Shown piece by piece: positions 7,808 to 15,656 of a DNA stretch of 57,624 bases. The first letter of the stretch is position 1; each line of letters opens with the position of its first letter. The stretch is taken from positions 1 to 57,624 of the forward strand of contig JBCBTJ010000015.1 in NCBI GenBank assembly GCA_039818665.1, in the 5' to 3' direction. The position numbers and the translations under genes were made by a program. Origin of the DNA: JBCBTJ01 sp039818665. GTDB lineage: Bacteria; Pseudomonadota; Alphaproteobacteria; Caulobacterales; Hyphomonadaceae. The notes beneath the pieces were generated by a model. It saw nothing but the letters and a program-made list of their open reading frames with translations, was not told the origin of the DNA and searched no databases.

Positions 7808-8710
7808 TCAAGCAGGCGCGGCGGGCGCGTGCAAGGCGGCTTGGGCGAGGCGGACGGCGCCGAGCGCGCCGGCGTCGGGGCCGAGAGCTGGCGGGGCGAT
7901 GTAGGCGGATAGGTCGGCCGCGGCGGGCGGCAGGGCGTAGCCGGCGGCGAGGTCGGCGAAGGCGGCGCGGGCGCGCTCTATGAGGCCGGCCCGGGCCATG
8001 ACGCCGCCGCCGAGGATTATGCGCTGGGGGCGGTAGGCGTAGGTGAGCGCAAGGCAGAGCTGGGCGAGGTCGTGGCCGGCGACGGGCCAGGCGGGGTGGT
8101 CGTCGGGCAGACTGTCGGGCGGCGCGCCCCAGCGGGCTTGAAGGGCCGGCGCGCTGAGCACGCCCTCCGCGCAGTCGCCATGGAAGGGGCATACGCCGGG
8201 GAAGACGGCGCGCTCCTCCGGCAAGCGGCGGAGCATGAGGTGGCCGATCTCCGGATGGCTGGGCTGGCCGACGAGACGCCCGCCGGAGAGGACGCCGCCG
8301 CCGACGCCCGTGCCGATCGTGACATAGACCGCGTCGGATAGTCCCCGCGCAGCGCCCCAGGCCGTCTCCCCTGTCAGCGCGCCGTTGACGTCGGTGTCGA
8401 TGACGGCGGGGCCGTCCACCAAGGGCGCGAGCGCGGCGAGGACGTCGGCGCCGGACCAGCCGGGCTTCGGGGTGTCCAGGATGCGGCCATAGGTCGGCGC
8501 GGCGGGATCGCGGTCGAGCGGGCCGAAACTGGCGACGCCGAGGGCGGCGGGCCGGGGTGTGAGGTTCTCAATCTCAGCGGCGAGCGCGGCGACGATCTCG
8601 CCCGGCGCCGTGGTGGGGACGGTGAAGCGGGCGTGGATCGCGTCCGGGCCTTCGGCGAGGAGGGCTTTGACGCTGGTCCCGCCGAGATCGAGGCCGAGGC
8701 AAGCGGCCAT
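7808..8710 (-). CDS. ROK-family sugar kinase (fructokinase/glucokinase-like)
   Basis: This is a ROK kinase that phosphorylates a hexose with ATP in the cytoplasm. Evidence is the N-terminal phosphate loop LGLDLGGTSVKALL, the catalytic segment IDTDVNGALTGE, TIGTGVGGGVLSGG, the sugar-binding PEIGHLMLRR, the zinc-binding motif CPFHGDCAEG, and ILGGGVMAR. The CPFHGDC form is usual for ROK fructokinases (ScrK-like), so fructose is the better guess. It has 300 residues, a normal length. It starts 11 bp after the ThDP enzyme stop and is followed by pncC, in one leftward block. Confidence 0.88.
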   Translation of the reverse strand: MAACLGLDLGGTSVKALLAEGPDAIHARFTVPTTAPGEIVAALAAEIENLTPRPAALGVASFGPLDRDPAAPTYGRILDTPKPGWSGADVLAALAPLVDGPAVIDTDVNGALTGETAWGAARGLSDAVYVTIGTGVGGGVLSGGRLVGQPSHPEIGHLMLRRLPEERAVFPGVCPFHGDCAEGVLSAPALQARWGAPPDSLPDDHPAWPVAGHDLAQLCLALTYAYRPQRIILGGGVMARAGLIERARAAFADLAAGYALPPAAADLSAYIAPPALGPDAGALGAVRLAQAALHAPAAPA

Positions 8711-8721
8711 GCGCCCCGCCC

Positions 8722-10290
8722 TCAGCCCGGCACGAGCGCGGCGATGAGGCGCGGGCCTGTCTCGGCGATGAAGCGGGCGCAGGCCTTGTCAAACTCTTCC
8801 GCCGTGGTGGCGAGTTCGGCCGGCACGCCTTGGGCTTCGGCGAGCTTCACCCAGTCGATCTCCGGCTGGCCGAGGCCCAGCATGGCTTGCGCCGTCGGGC
8901 CGGGATTGCCGGCGCCGGTGCGGTAAAGCTCAATGTTTAGAATGCGGTATGAGTGGTTCACGAAGACGATTGTGAGCACGTCGGCTTGCTCGCGCGCCAT
9001 GCTCCAAAGGGCTTGGTTCGTGTACATGCCCGCCCCGTCGCCGGAGAGGCAGACGACCTTCCGGTCCGGCGCGGCGACCGCGGCGCCGAGCGCCAGGGGT
9101 AGGCCCATGCCGATGGCGCCGCCGGTGAGCATCAGCCAGTCATGGGGCTCGGCGGTCGCCGTGGCGAGGAAGACGGGCAGGCTGGCCGTCACCCCGTCGT
9201 CCGAGACGATGGCGTTGGCGGGAAGATGACGCGCGATGGAGTCGGCGGCCGCGCCGGGGTTCAGTTCGCCCGTCGGCGCGTCCGGCTTGGAGAGGGGCGC
9301 AGGCGGGGCGGCGTCGCTCGCGCCCAAGGCGTCGGCCAGGGCGGCGAGCGCGGCGGCGCTGTCGGTGTCGGCGCCGCCGATGGACAGGGTTTCGCACCCC
9401 TCGGGGACCAGGAGGCTTGGCTTGTCGGGATAGGCGAAGAAGGCGACCGGCGCGCTCGTGCCGGCGAGCAGCATGAGATCGACGCCGTCCAGATCCAGCA
9501 TCGCGCCTTCGGCGAAATATTGGAGCCGGCCGGGGATGTGGCGGCCCGCGCCGCGGGCCTGCTTGGCGACGAAGGTGTCGGTGAGGATTTTGACGCCGGC
9601 CGCTTCCAGCCGCGCGGCTGCTTGAAGGCCGGCTTCGCCAAGCGCGGTTCCGTTGATGATGATCGCGGGCTTGGCGGCGGATTTCACCGCGGCGGCGGCC
9701 GCCTCGATGGCGGCGGCGTCCGGCGCGTGGAGGCTTGGGCGCGCGCGCTTCGACCCGGGCGCGCCGCCTTCGGTCCAGGCGCTGTCGGCTGGCAGAACGA
9801 GCGAGACAGGTCCGGGCCGCGGGCCAAAGCTCGCCTGCCAGGCCTCGGCGGCGAGCCGGCCGGCGTCGCCGACCTTGTCGACGCTTTTGAGCCAGAGCGA
9901 GTTGGGCGCGGCGAGGCCGGTGATGTTGGAGGCGAGCGGGGCGTCGTAGCGCTGATGCGCGACGGCGTGGTCGCCGATGACGTTGATCATGGGCGAGCCT
10001 GCGCGGCGGGCGTTGTGGATGTTGGCGCCGCCATTCAAGTAGCCAGGCCCGAGGTGCAGCAAGGTCATGGCCGGGTCGCCGGCGATGCGGGCGTAGCCGT
10101 CGGCCGCGCCGGTGGCGACGCCCTCGAACAGGCAGAGTACGGAGCGTATGCGCGGTTCGCGGTCGAGCGCCGTGACGAGGTGCATTTCCGACGTGCCGGG
10201 ATTGGCGAAGCAGGCGGCGACGCCATGGTCGGCGAGCGTGGAGACCAGCGCTTCGGCGCCCGTCAGGGTTCGTGTGTCCGTGTCCGCCAT
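8722..10290 (-). CDS. Thiamine-diphosphate-dependent enzyme, acetolactate synthase/decarboxylase-like
   Basis: The 522-residue protein belongs to the POX/ALS superfamily. It has GAEALVSTLADHGVAACFANPGTSE at the N-terminus, the cofactor-activating Glu in CLFEGVATGAADGYAR (E56), the central FAD/nucleotide-fold domain, and the ThDP-binding segment GDGAGMYTNQALWSMAREQ ending near NHSYRILN. It is shorter than housekeeping IlvB and no small regulatory subunit is adjacent, so biosynthetic acetolactate synthase is less likely than a catabolic 2-ketoacid decarboxylase or similar enzyme. A GGAGGAGGG ribosome binding site precedes ATG 10290. It shares a transcript with the ROK kinase and pncC; the pathway cannot be named. 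Confidence 0.85.
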   Translation of the reverse strand: MADTDTRTLTGAEALVSTLADHGVAACFANPGTSEMHLVTALDREPRIRSVLCLFEGVATGAADGYARIAGDPAMTLLHLGPGYLNGGANIHNARRAGSPMINVIGDHAVAHQRYDAPLASNITGLAAPNSLWLKSVDKVGDAGRLAAEAWQASFGPRPGPVSLVLPADSAWTEGGAPGSKRARPSLHAPDAAAIEAAAAAVKSAAKPAIIINGTALGEAGLQAAARLEAAGVKILTDTFVAKQARGAGRHIPGRLQYFAEGAMLDLDGVDLMLLAGTSAPVAFFAYPDKPSLLVPEGCETLSIGGADTDSAAALAALADALGASDAAPPAPLSKPDAPTGELNPGAAADSIARHLPANAIVSDDGVTASLPVFLATATAEPHDWLMLTGGAIGMGLPLALGAAVAAPDRKVVCLSGDGAGMYTNQALWSMAREQADVLTIVFVNHSYRILNIELYRTGAGNPGPTAQAMLGLGQPEIDWVKLAEAQGVPAELATTAEEFDKACARFIAETGPRLIAALVPG

Positions 10291-10357
10291 GGGGCCCTCC
10301 TCCGCGTCTTTCCGCCTAAAGACAGGAAGAGGCCGCGGAACGGAACCCCCGAGACCG

Positions 10358-11857
10358 CTAGTTCGCGCCTTCTTTCGCTTTCAGCTTGGCGATATTGGCT
10401 TCGTGGTCGGCGCGGTCGATGCGGTAGAAATAGATGCAGCCGAGCATGATCATCCACAGCGTGAACATGGTGGGCGCGTAGAAGACGCCGAGGCGGAACA
10501 AGGCATCGGCGCCGACTTCGGACGGCTGGGCGCCTTCCGGGAAATCGACAATGGCGAGCGCCACGCCGGCGATGAGCACCCCGCCGCCGCTGACCACTTT
10601 CTGCATGAAGCTGACGCCGGCGAAGAAGACCCCTTCCGAGCGCCGGGCCGTGCGCACTTGGCTGTCTTCAACCAAGTCGGCGACCATGGATTGTTTGATG
10701 ATCTGGGTCGCGATGATGAGGGCGTAGTCCATCATCGTGATGCTCAAAATGAGCGGAAACAGGATCGAGGAGTCGTTGCCCGGCATCAGGCCGAGCAGGC
10801 GAAGCGCGACCGGCGCCGGCGCGACGGTGAAGGCGACCACGCCGAGGATGATCACCGCGCGCTTCTTGCCGAGCCAGCGGGCCGCGCGCGGGGCGATGGC
10901 CCAGGCGGCGACGGAGGACAGCGCGATCGCGGCCGTGATGAGGCCGGTCTGCACCGAGGTGAAGCCCCAGAAATAGCCGAGGATGTAATAGGACAGCGCC
11001 GCGCTTAGGCCTGAAGCGAGCGAGGCGAAGAAATAGCTGATGAAAAGCGGCGCGAAAGACGGATTGGAGACCGCCTCTTTCATCTCCCGGAAGATCCGGC
11101 CGAGGGAGTAGCGCTCGCCCGCGCCTGGATTGTCGCCGCGCAGGTGCGGGATGGTGCGGTGCGTTCCGGCGGCGCAGATCAACATGGCGCCGAACATGAC
11201 GGTGGAGGCCATCAGGCCGTAGTCGCGGAAGCCGTCCACATCGGTGAACCCGCTGCCGGTGGCGCTGTCGTCCAAGAGGAAGAGCAGCGCGACGACGGAG
11301 ACCGTGACCCCGCCAAGCCACATGAACATGGCGCGGTAGGACAGGAAGCTGGTGCGTTCGTCGTAATCGTCGGTGAACTCCGGCACGAGGGCGAGCGCGG
11401 GCACTTCGAAGAAGGTGATCGCGGTGCGCACGATGATCGAAAAGACCAGCAGATGCACGAAGAGCGCGTCCTCCGAGGCGCCCACGGGCGGGTTCCACAA
11501 CATGTAGAAGCCGAGACAGACCGGCAGGATCGAGGCGTACATCAAGGGATGTCGCCGGCCCCAGGGAGTGCGCAGATTGTCGGAGAGATAGCCGACGATC
11601 GGGTCTGAAAAGGCGTCGAACAGGAAGACGATGGCAATGGCGAGGCCGACCCGCTCCGGGCCGACGCCGAGCGCCTGGCTGTAGAACAGCAAGAGGAAGT
11701 AGTTGAACCCGTTGCCTTTGACGCCCGTGGCGACGAAGCCGAAGCCATAGATGAGTTTGGTCCATACGGACCCGACGACGCGCCGCTTGGCGTCGGCCCG
11801 GGGATCGCTGGCGGCGGTCACAAACGCGAGGCTATGGACCGCCTTATCGAAAGTCAA
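10358..11857 (-). CDS. MFS transporter of the GPH (glycoside-pentoside-hexuronide:cation) type
   Basis: This is an inner-membrane symporter with about twelve transmembrane helices. The first cytoplasmic loop motif FDAFSDPIVGYLSDNLRTPWGRRHP is diagnostic for the GPH/MelB group, and there is a central loop and a paired second half. The frame opens with TTG at 11857; a GTG at 11823 is another possible start, and neither has a strong ribosome binding site. It lies 25 bp after the lipoprotein methyltransferase and 67 bp before the ThDP enzyme, so all could be one leftward operon. The neighbouring ROK kinase suggests a sugar or glycoside as substrate, which is inference. Confidence 0.85.
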   Translation of the reverse strand: MTFDKAVHSLAFVTAASDPRADAKRRVVGSVWTKLIYGFGFVATGVKGNGFNYFLLLFYSQALGVGPERVGLAIAIVFLFDAFSDPIVGYLSDNLRTPWGRRHPLMYASILPVCLGFYMLWNPPVGASEDALFVHLLVFSIIVRTAITFFEVPALALVPEFTDDYDERTSFLSYRAMFMWLGGVTVSVVALLFLLDDSATGSGFTDVDGFRDYGLMASTVMFGAMLICAAGTHRTIPHLRGDNPGAGERYSLGRIFREMKEAVSNPSFAPLFISYFFASLASGLSAALSYYILGYFWGFTSVQTGLITAAIALSSVAAWAIAPRAARWLGKKRAVIILGVVAFTVAPAPVALRLLGLMPGNDSSILFPLILSITMMDYALIIATQIIKQSMVADLVEDSQVRTARRSEGVFFAGVSFMQKVVSGGGVLIAGVALAIVDFPEGAQPSEVGADALFRLGVFYAPTMFTLWMIMLGCIYFYRIDRADHEANIAKLKAKEGAN

Positions 11858-11881
11858 TCAATTGCGAATCGCGCCTTCAGC

Positions 11882-12706
11882 TTATTCCGGTTTGCGGAAC
11901 TTCAGAACGAACTGATCCGTGTTTCCGCGGATCTCGTCTTCGAACACATTGTTCGTCAACGGGTCGTCCGGGTTGCTCAGCACGTCGCTCGACTCGACGA
12001 ATACGAACCCGGCGGCTTCGACTTCTGCGCGCACCTGCGCCTCGCGAATGCGGTGGAGCGTCTCGGTGACCTCGTCGGGCGCGTCGTCAGCCGCTGAATG
12101 ATCGACGATGATGTAGAGCCCGCCTGGCTTCACCATGGCGAGGATCATGCCGTTGATCAGCGCCGTCGTGGTGGGCGGAGGCAGGTTTTTGAGGTCGTGG
12201 TAGTTCTGGGCGGTCCAGATGACATCGAGCGGTTCGGGCGATGTGATCGGCGCGCCGGCCGCGAGCGATACGATCTCGACATTGGCGTAGTTGTCCGCGT
12301 CGCCGGTGATGTCCTCAAGCTGAGGCTGGCCGCTCTCGGGATCCGGCGTGAAGGCGTAGACCTTCCCGTCCGGCCCGACCGCTTTTGAGAAAATGCGTGT
12401 GAAATAGCCGCCGCCGGGGACGAAGTCGCCGACCACGTCGCCGGGTTCGATTTCGGCGAAGGCGAGCATCTCGCCGGGTTTACGGCGGACGTCGGCGGCC
12501 CGCTGGTCTTCGGGGCGCGCCGGATCGCCAAGCGCAGCTTCGATGTGGGCGTTCGGATCCGCCGCGGGCGCTTCGGGCGCCTCTGGCTGCGGCGCGGGGG
12601 TTTCCGGCGCCGGGGTCTCTGGCGCGGCGGGCGGCGCCTCCTGCTGGCAAGCGGCGGCGACACTTAGCGCAAGCGCGGCGCCAGCGAAGCGTAGGTCGAT
12701 GGTCAT
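11882..12706 (-). CDS. Lipoprotein with class I SAM-methyltransferase-like domain
   Basis: The 274-residue protein has a signal peptide with lipobox VAAAC (C20), then a Pro/Ala/Glu linker (about 22-52) and a Rossmann-like domain: GDVVGDFVPGGGYFTRIFSKAVGPDGKVYAF, DVIWTAQNYHD, and a C-terminal RVNPDD-like strand region. This resembles predicted exported methyltransferases of the COG4798 type. An exported SAM-dependent enzyme is odd because SAM is not known to be abundant in the periplasm, so it may bind something else. It is divergent from the alkylsulfatase-like lipoprotein gene (120 bp between starts). Confidence 0.8.
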   Translation of the reverse strand: MTIDLRFAGAALALSVAAACQQEAPPAAPETPAPETPAPQPEAPEAPAADPNAHIEAALGDPARPEDQRAADVRRKPGEMLAFAEIEPGDVVGDFVPGGGYFTRIFSKAVGPDGKVYAFTPDPESGQPQLEDITGDADNYANVEIVSLAAGAPITSPEPLDVIWTAQNYHDLKNLPPPTTTALINGMILAMVKPGGLYIIVDHSAADDAPDEVTETLHRIREAQVRAEVEAAGFVFVESSDVLSNPDDPLTNNVFEDEIRGNTDQFVLKFRKPE

Positions 12707-12826
12707 GCGTCCCTCCCATGGGTCCTGACTCGCAGACTATCGCGCTTGGGCCGGGCGGACAAAGCGGGCGGGCGTTGCGCCGGCGCGGACGGCGGTTAGG
12801 CTGGCGGAAAACGGGAGGGAGACCGC

Positions 12827-14809
12827 ATGCGGATCATCGCTTTGGCCGCGGCGAGCCTGGGGCTGGCCGCGTGTTCGTCGGAGCCGCCGGCGCCGGCCGA
12901 GCCGCCGCCCGCGCCAGAGGCGGGTCTGGCGAGCGACGCGACCAAGGCGGCCAATGCGGCGGTGGCCGAGCGGTTGCCGCTTGGCGACCAAAGCGATTTC
13001 AACGACGCCGGGCGGGGCTTCCTCGCGGCGATCGAAGAGGACGCGATCCTCGACGCCGACGGGAACGTGGTCTGGAACATCCGGTCCTATGATTTTCTGG
13101 ACGGCGACGCGCCGGACACGGTGAACCCGTCGCTGTGGCGTCAATCCCAGCTCGCCGCGCAACACGGCTTGTTCGAGGTGACGGACGGGATTTGGCAGGT
13201 GCGGGGCTACGACCTCGCGGTGATGAGCGTAATCGAGGGCGAGACGGGCTGGATCATCGTCGATCCGCTGACGGCGGCCGAGACCGCGGCGGCGGCGCTG
13301 AAGCTCGTCAACGACACGCTGGGCGAGCGGCCGGTGAGCGCGGTGCTCTACACCCATTCCCATGCGGACCATTTCGGCGGGGCGCGGGGCGTGGTGTCGG
13401 AAGAGGACATCGCCGAGCGCGGCGTCGAAGTGCTGGCGCCGATCGGGTTCACCGAAGCGGCCGTCGGCGAGAACCTGCTTGCGGGCAATCATATGTCGCG
13501 CCGGGCGACGCTGATGTTCGGCGCGGCCCTGCCCCGCTCGGCGACCGGCCATGTGGGCTCCGGCCTCGGTCCGGGACTGCCGCAAGGGACGATCGGACTG
13601 GTGCTGCCGACCGAGGAGATTTCCGGGCGCGGGACGGTGCGCGAGGTGGACGGGGTGACGTTCGAGTTCATCGATGCGGCGGGCACCGAGGCGCCGGCCG
13701 AGTTCATGTTCTATCTGCCGGAGCGGCGGGCGCTGTGCACGGCGGAGGTGGCGACGGCGACCTTCCATAATGTGTTGACGCCGCGGGGCGCGGTGGTGCG
13801 CGACGCGCTCGGCTGGAGCCAGGTGATCGATTGGACGCTCGCCAATTACGGCGACAAGTCCGACGTGGTCTTCGCCTCGCACCATTGGCCGACGTGGGGG
13901 ACTGAGAATGTTCAGTCCCTCTTGGCGACGCAACGCGATATCTACCGCTATGTGCACGACCAGACCCTGCGCAAGGCGAACGCCGGGGCGACCATGGCCG
14001 AGGCGGCCGAGACGCTGGCCGAGCCGGAGGATCTTCAGGGGACGGACTTCGCCTCACGCGGCTATTACGGCACGCTCAATCACAATTCGAAGGCCGTCTA
14101 TCAGCACTATTTCGGCTGGTGGGGCGGCGTGCCGGCGGACTATCACGCCCTGCCGCCGGAGGAGGAAGCCGCGAAATATGTCGAGGCGATGGGCGGCCTG
14201 GCGGCGACGATCCAGCGCGGCGCGGACGCCTATGAGGCGGGCGAGTATCGCTGGGCCGCGCGCGTGCTAAACCACGCGGTGTTCGCCGGTCCTGAGAACG
14301 CCGAGGCGCGGGGCTGGCTGGCCGCGGCCTATGAGCAGATGGGCTTTCAAGCCGAGTCCGGGGCGTGGCGGAGCTATTATCTCGCCGCCGCCCAAGAGCT
14401 GCGCGTCGGCACGCCGGAGGCCGAACAGATCAATACGGCGAACCCGGACTTTCTGCGCGCCGTGCCGACCGAGAAGCTCTTCGACGCGCTGGCGAGCCGG
14501 TACAATCCGGAGAAGATGACCGCGCCGCCCTATGCGGTGAATTTCGAGTTCACCGACGAAGACCGGCGCATCGCCGTCCTGATCGGCAAATCGGTGGTGA
14601 CGCCGAGGCCCGGTTTCTACGCCGAAGGCGCGGCCGCCGATGTGCGGATGACGCGGTCGGCGTTGGACCGGCTGATCACACAGCAGGCGAGCTTCCAGGA
14701 GCTGATGGCCGAAGGCGCGCTTCAGATCGAGGGCGGGCTGCCGGCGGTGGCGGGCTTCCTGCTCTCGCTCGACACGCCGACCTTCTGGTTCCCCGTGGTG
14801 ACGCCGTGA
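12827..14809 (+). CDS. Alkylsulfatase-like metallo-beta-lactamase-fold lipoprotein (SdsA1/BDS1 type)
   Basis: This enzyme family hydrolyses alkyl sulfates or related esters with a binuclear metal centre. The 660 residues begin with a lipoprotein signal (LGLAAC, C16) and contain the metal motif THSHADHFGG, the downstream ligand regions SHHWPTWG, an alkylsulfatase dimerisation domain (NHNSKAVYQHYFGWWGGVPADYHALPP) and a C-terminal SCP2-like domain. All three parts are in the order seen in SdsA1. A GGGAGGGAG ribosome binding site precedes ATG 12827. The next gene starts within its stop codon (GTGA overlap), so translation is probably coupled. Confidence 0.9.
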   Translation: MRIIALAAASLGLAACSSEPPAPAEPPPAPEAGLASDATKAANAAVAERLPLGDQSDFNDAGRGFLAAIEEDAILDADGNVVWNIRSYDFLDGDAPDTVNPSLWRQSQLAAQHGLFEVTDGIWQVRGYDLAVMSVIEGETGWIIVDPLTAAETAAAALKLVNDTLGERPVSAVLYTHSHADHFGGARGVVSEEDIAERGVEVLAPIGFTEAAVGENLLAGNHMSRRATLMFGAALPRSATGHVGSGLGPGLPQGTIGLVLPTEEISGRGTVREVDGVTFEFIDAAGTEAPAEFMFYLPERRALCTAEVATATFHNVLTPRGAVVRDALGWSQVIDWTLANYGDKSDVVFASHHWPTWGTENVQSLLATQRDIYRYVHDQTLRKANAGATMAEAAETLAEPEDLQGTDFASRGYYGTLNHNSKAVYQHYFGWWGGVPADYHALPPEEEAAKYVEAMGGLAATIQRGADAYEAGEYRWAARVLNHAVFAGPENAEARGWLAAAYEQMGFQAESGAWRSYYLAAAQELRVGTPEAEQINTANPDFLRAVPTEKLFDALASRYNPEKMTAPPYAVNFEFTDEDRRIAVLIGKSVVTPRPGFYAEGAAADVRMTRSALDRLITQQASFQELMAEGALQIEGGLPAVAGFLLSLDTPTFWFPVVTP

Positions 14810-15591
14810 GCGACATTGTCTCCATCGAGACGGACGGTCGGATCGCGATTGTGCGCTTCGATCGCGGCGACAAGGCGAATGCGCTCAACGCGCGCGCGAT
14901 CGCAGACCTGACCGAGGCGGCGAGATCGCTGCATGATCGCCCGGATCTTTCTGCGGTGATCCTGGCCGGGCGGGCGGAGAATTTCTGCATGGGCGCGGAT
15001 CTCAAAGAGCGCTCGGGCGCGGCGCGGCAGGGTCTCGCCGACCGGCGCGTCTCGCTGCGCGCCGGCCCGCGATTGTGCCAGGCTTGGGAGGAGGTGGATG
15101 CGCTCACCATCTGCGCGATCGAAGGCTGGTGCGTCGGCGGCGGGGCGGCCTTGGCGGCGGCTTGCGATCTGCGCGTGATGGCCGCTTCGGCGACGTATTA
15201 TGTGCCTGAGATCGCGCGGGGCATGAACATGACCTGGGGGACGGTGCCGCGATTGACCGCGCTGATCGGTCCGGCCCGGACGAAGCGGATCGTCGCGCTT
15301 TGCGAAAAAGTCGGCGCCGAGACCGCCGAGGAATGGGGGCTGGCGGACAAGCGCGCAGCGGACGGCGGGGCCGTGGAGGCGGCGCGCGGTTTCGCGGACG
15401 CTGCGGCCGAACTGCCGCCGACCCCTCTGAAAATGACCAAGCATGACGTAAACATTGCGGCGCACGCCCTATTGCGCGCCACAAGCCACCGCGAAATGGA
15501 CGCATTCGCCCTGACAGAAACCAGCGACGACCTGGCCGAGGGCGTCGCGGCTTTCTTGGAAAAGCGCGCGCCGAAGTTTACGGGGAATTGA
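14806..15591 (+). CDS. Enoyl-CoA hydratase/isomerase family (crotonase) protein
   Basis: The crotonase fold acts on acyl-CoA thioesters. Seen are the oxyanion-hole segments ENFCMGADLKER and IEGWCVGGGAALAAACDLRV, and the C-terminal trimerisation helices. Start is GTG 14806, overlapping the preceding stop by four bases; a longer upstream frame is only the shadow of the previous gene. The protein has 261 residues, the normal length. Glu residues typical of hydratase catalysis are not both evident (the second active-site position lies in YVPEIARGMNMTWG), so the exact reaction is open. Coupling to an alkylsulfatase-like gene could mean fatty-chain degradation, which is inference. Confidence 0.88.
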   Translation: MSDIVSIETDGRIAIVRFDRGDKANALNARAIADLTEAARSLHDRPDLSAVILAGRAENFCMGADLKERSGAARQGLADRRVSLRAGPRLCQAWEEVDALTICAIEGWCVGGGAALAAACDLRVMAASATYYVPEIARGMNMTWGTVPRLTALIGPARTKRIVALCEKVGAETAEEWGLADKRAADGGAVEAARGFADAAAELPPTPLKMTKHDVNIAAHALLRATSHREMDAFALTETSDDLAEGVAAFLEKRAPKFTGN

Positions 15592-15656
15592 CCGCGCCGG
15601 GTCCAGATCGCCGAAGACACTGATGGTACACTGAGTAGAGCACGCCGGAGACATTG

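Noticed and set aside
9142..10449. Rightward open frame of 435 codons antisense to the ThDP enzyme
   Set aside because: Gly/Arg-rich translation typical of GC-rich antisense frames; the leftward gene carries the conserved ThDP motifs.
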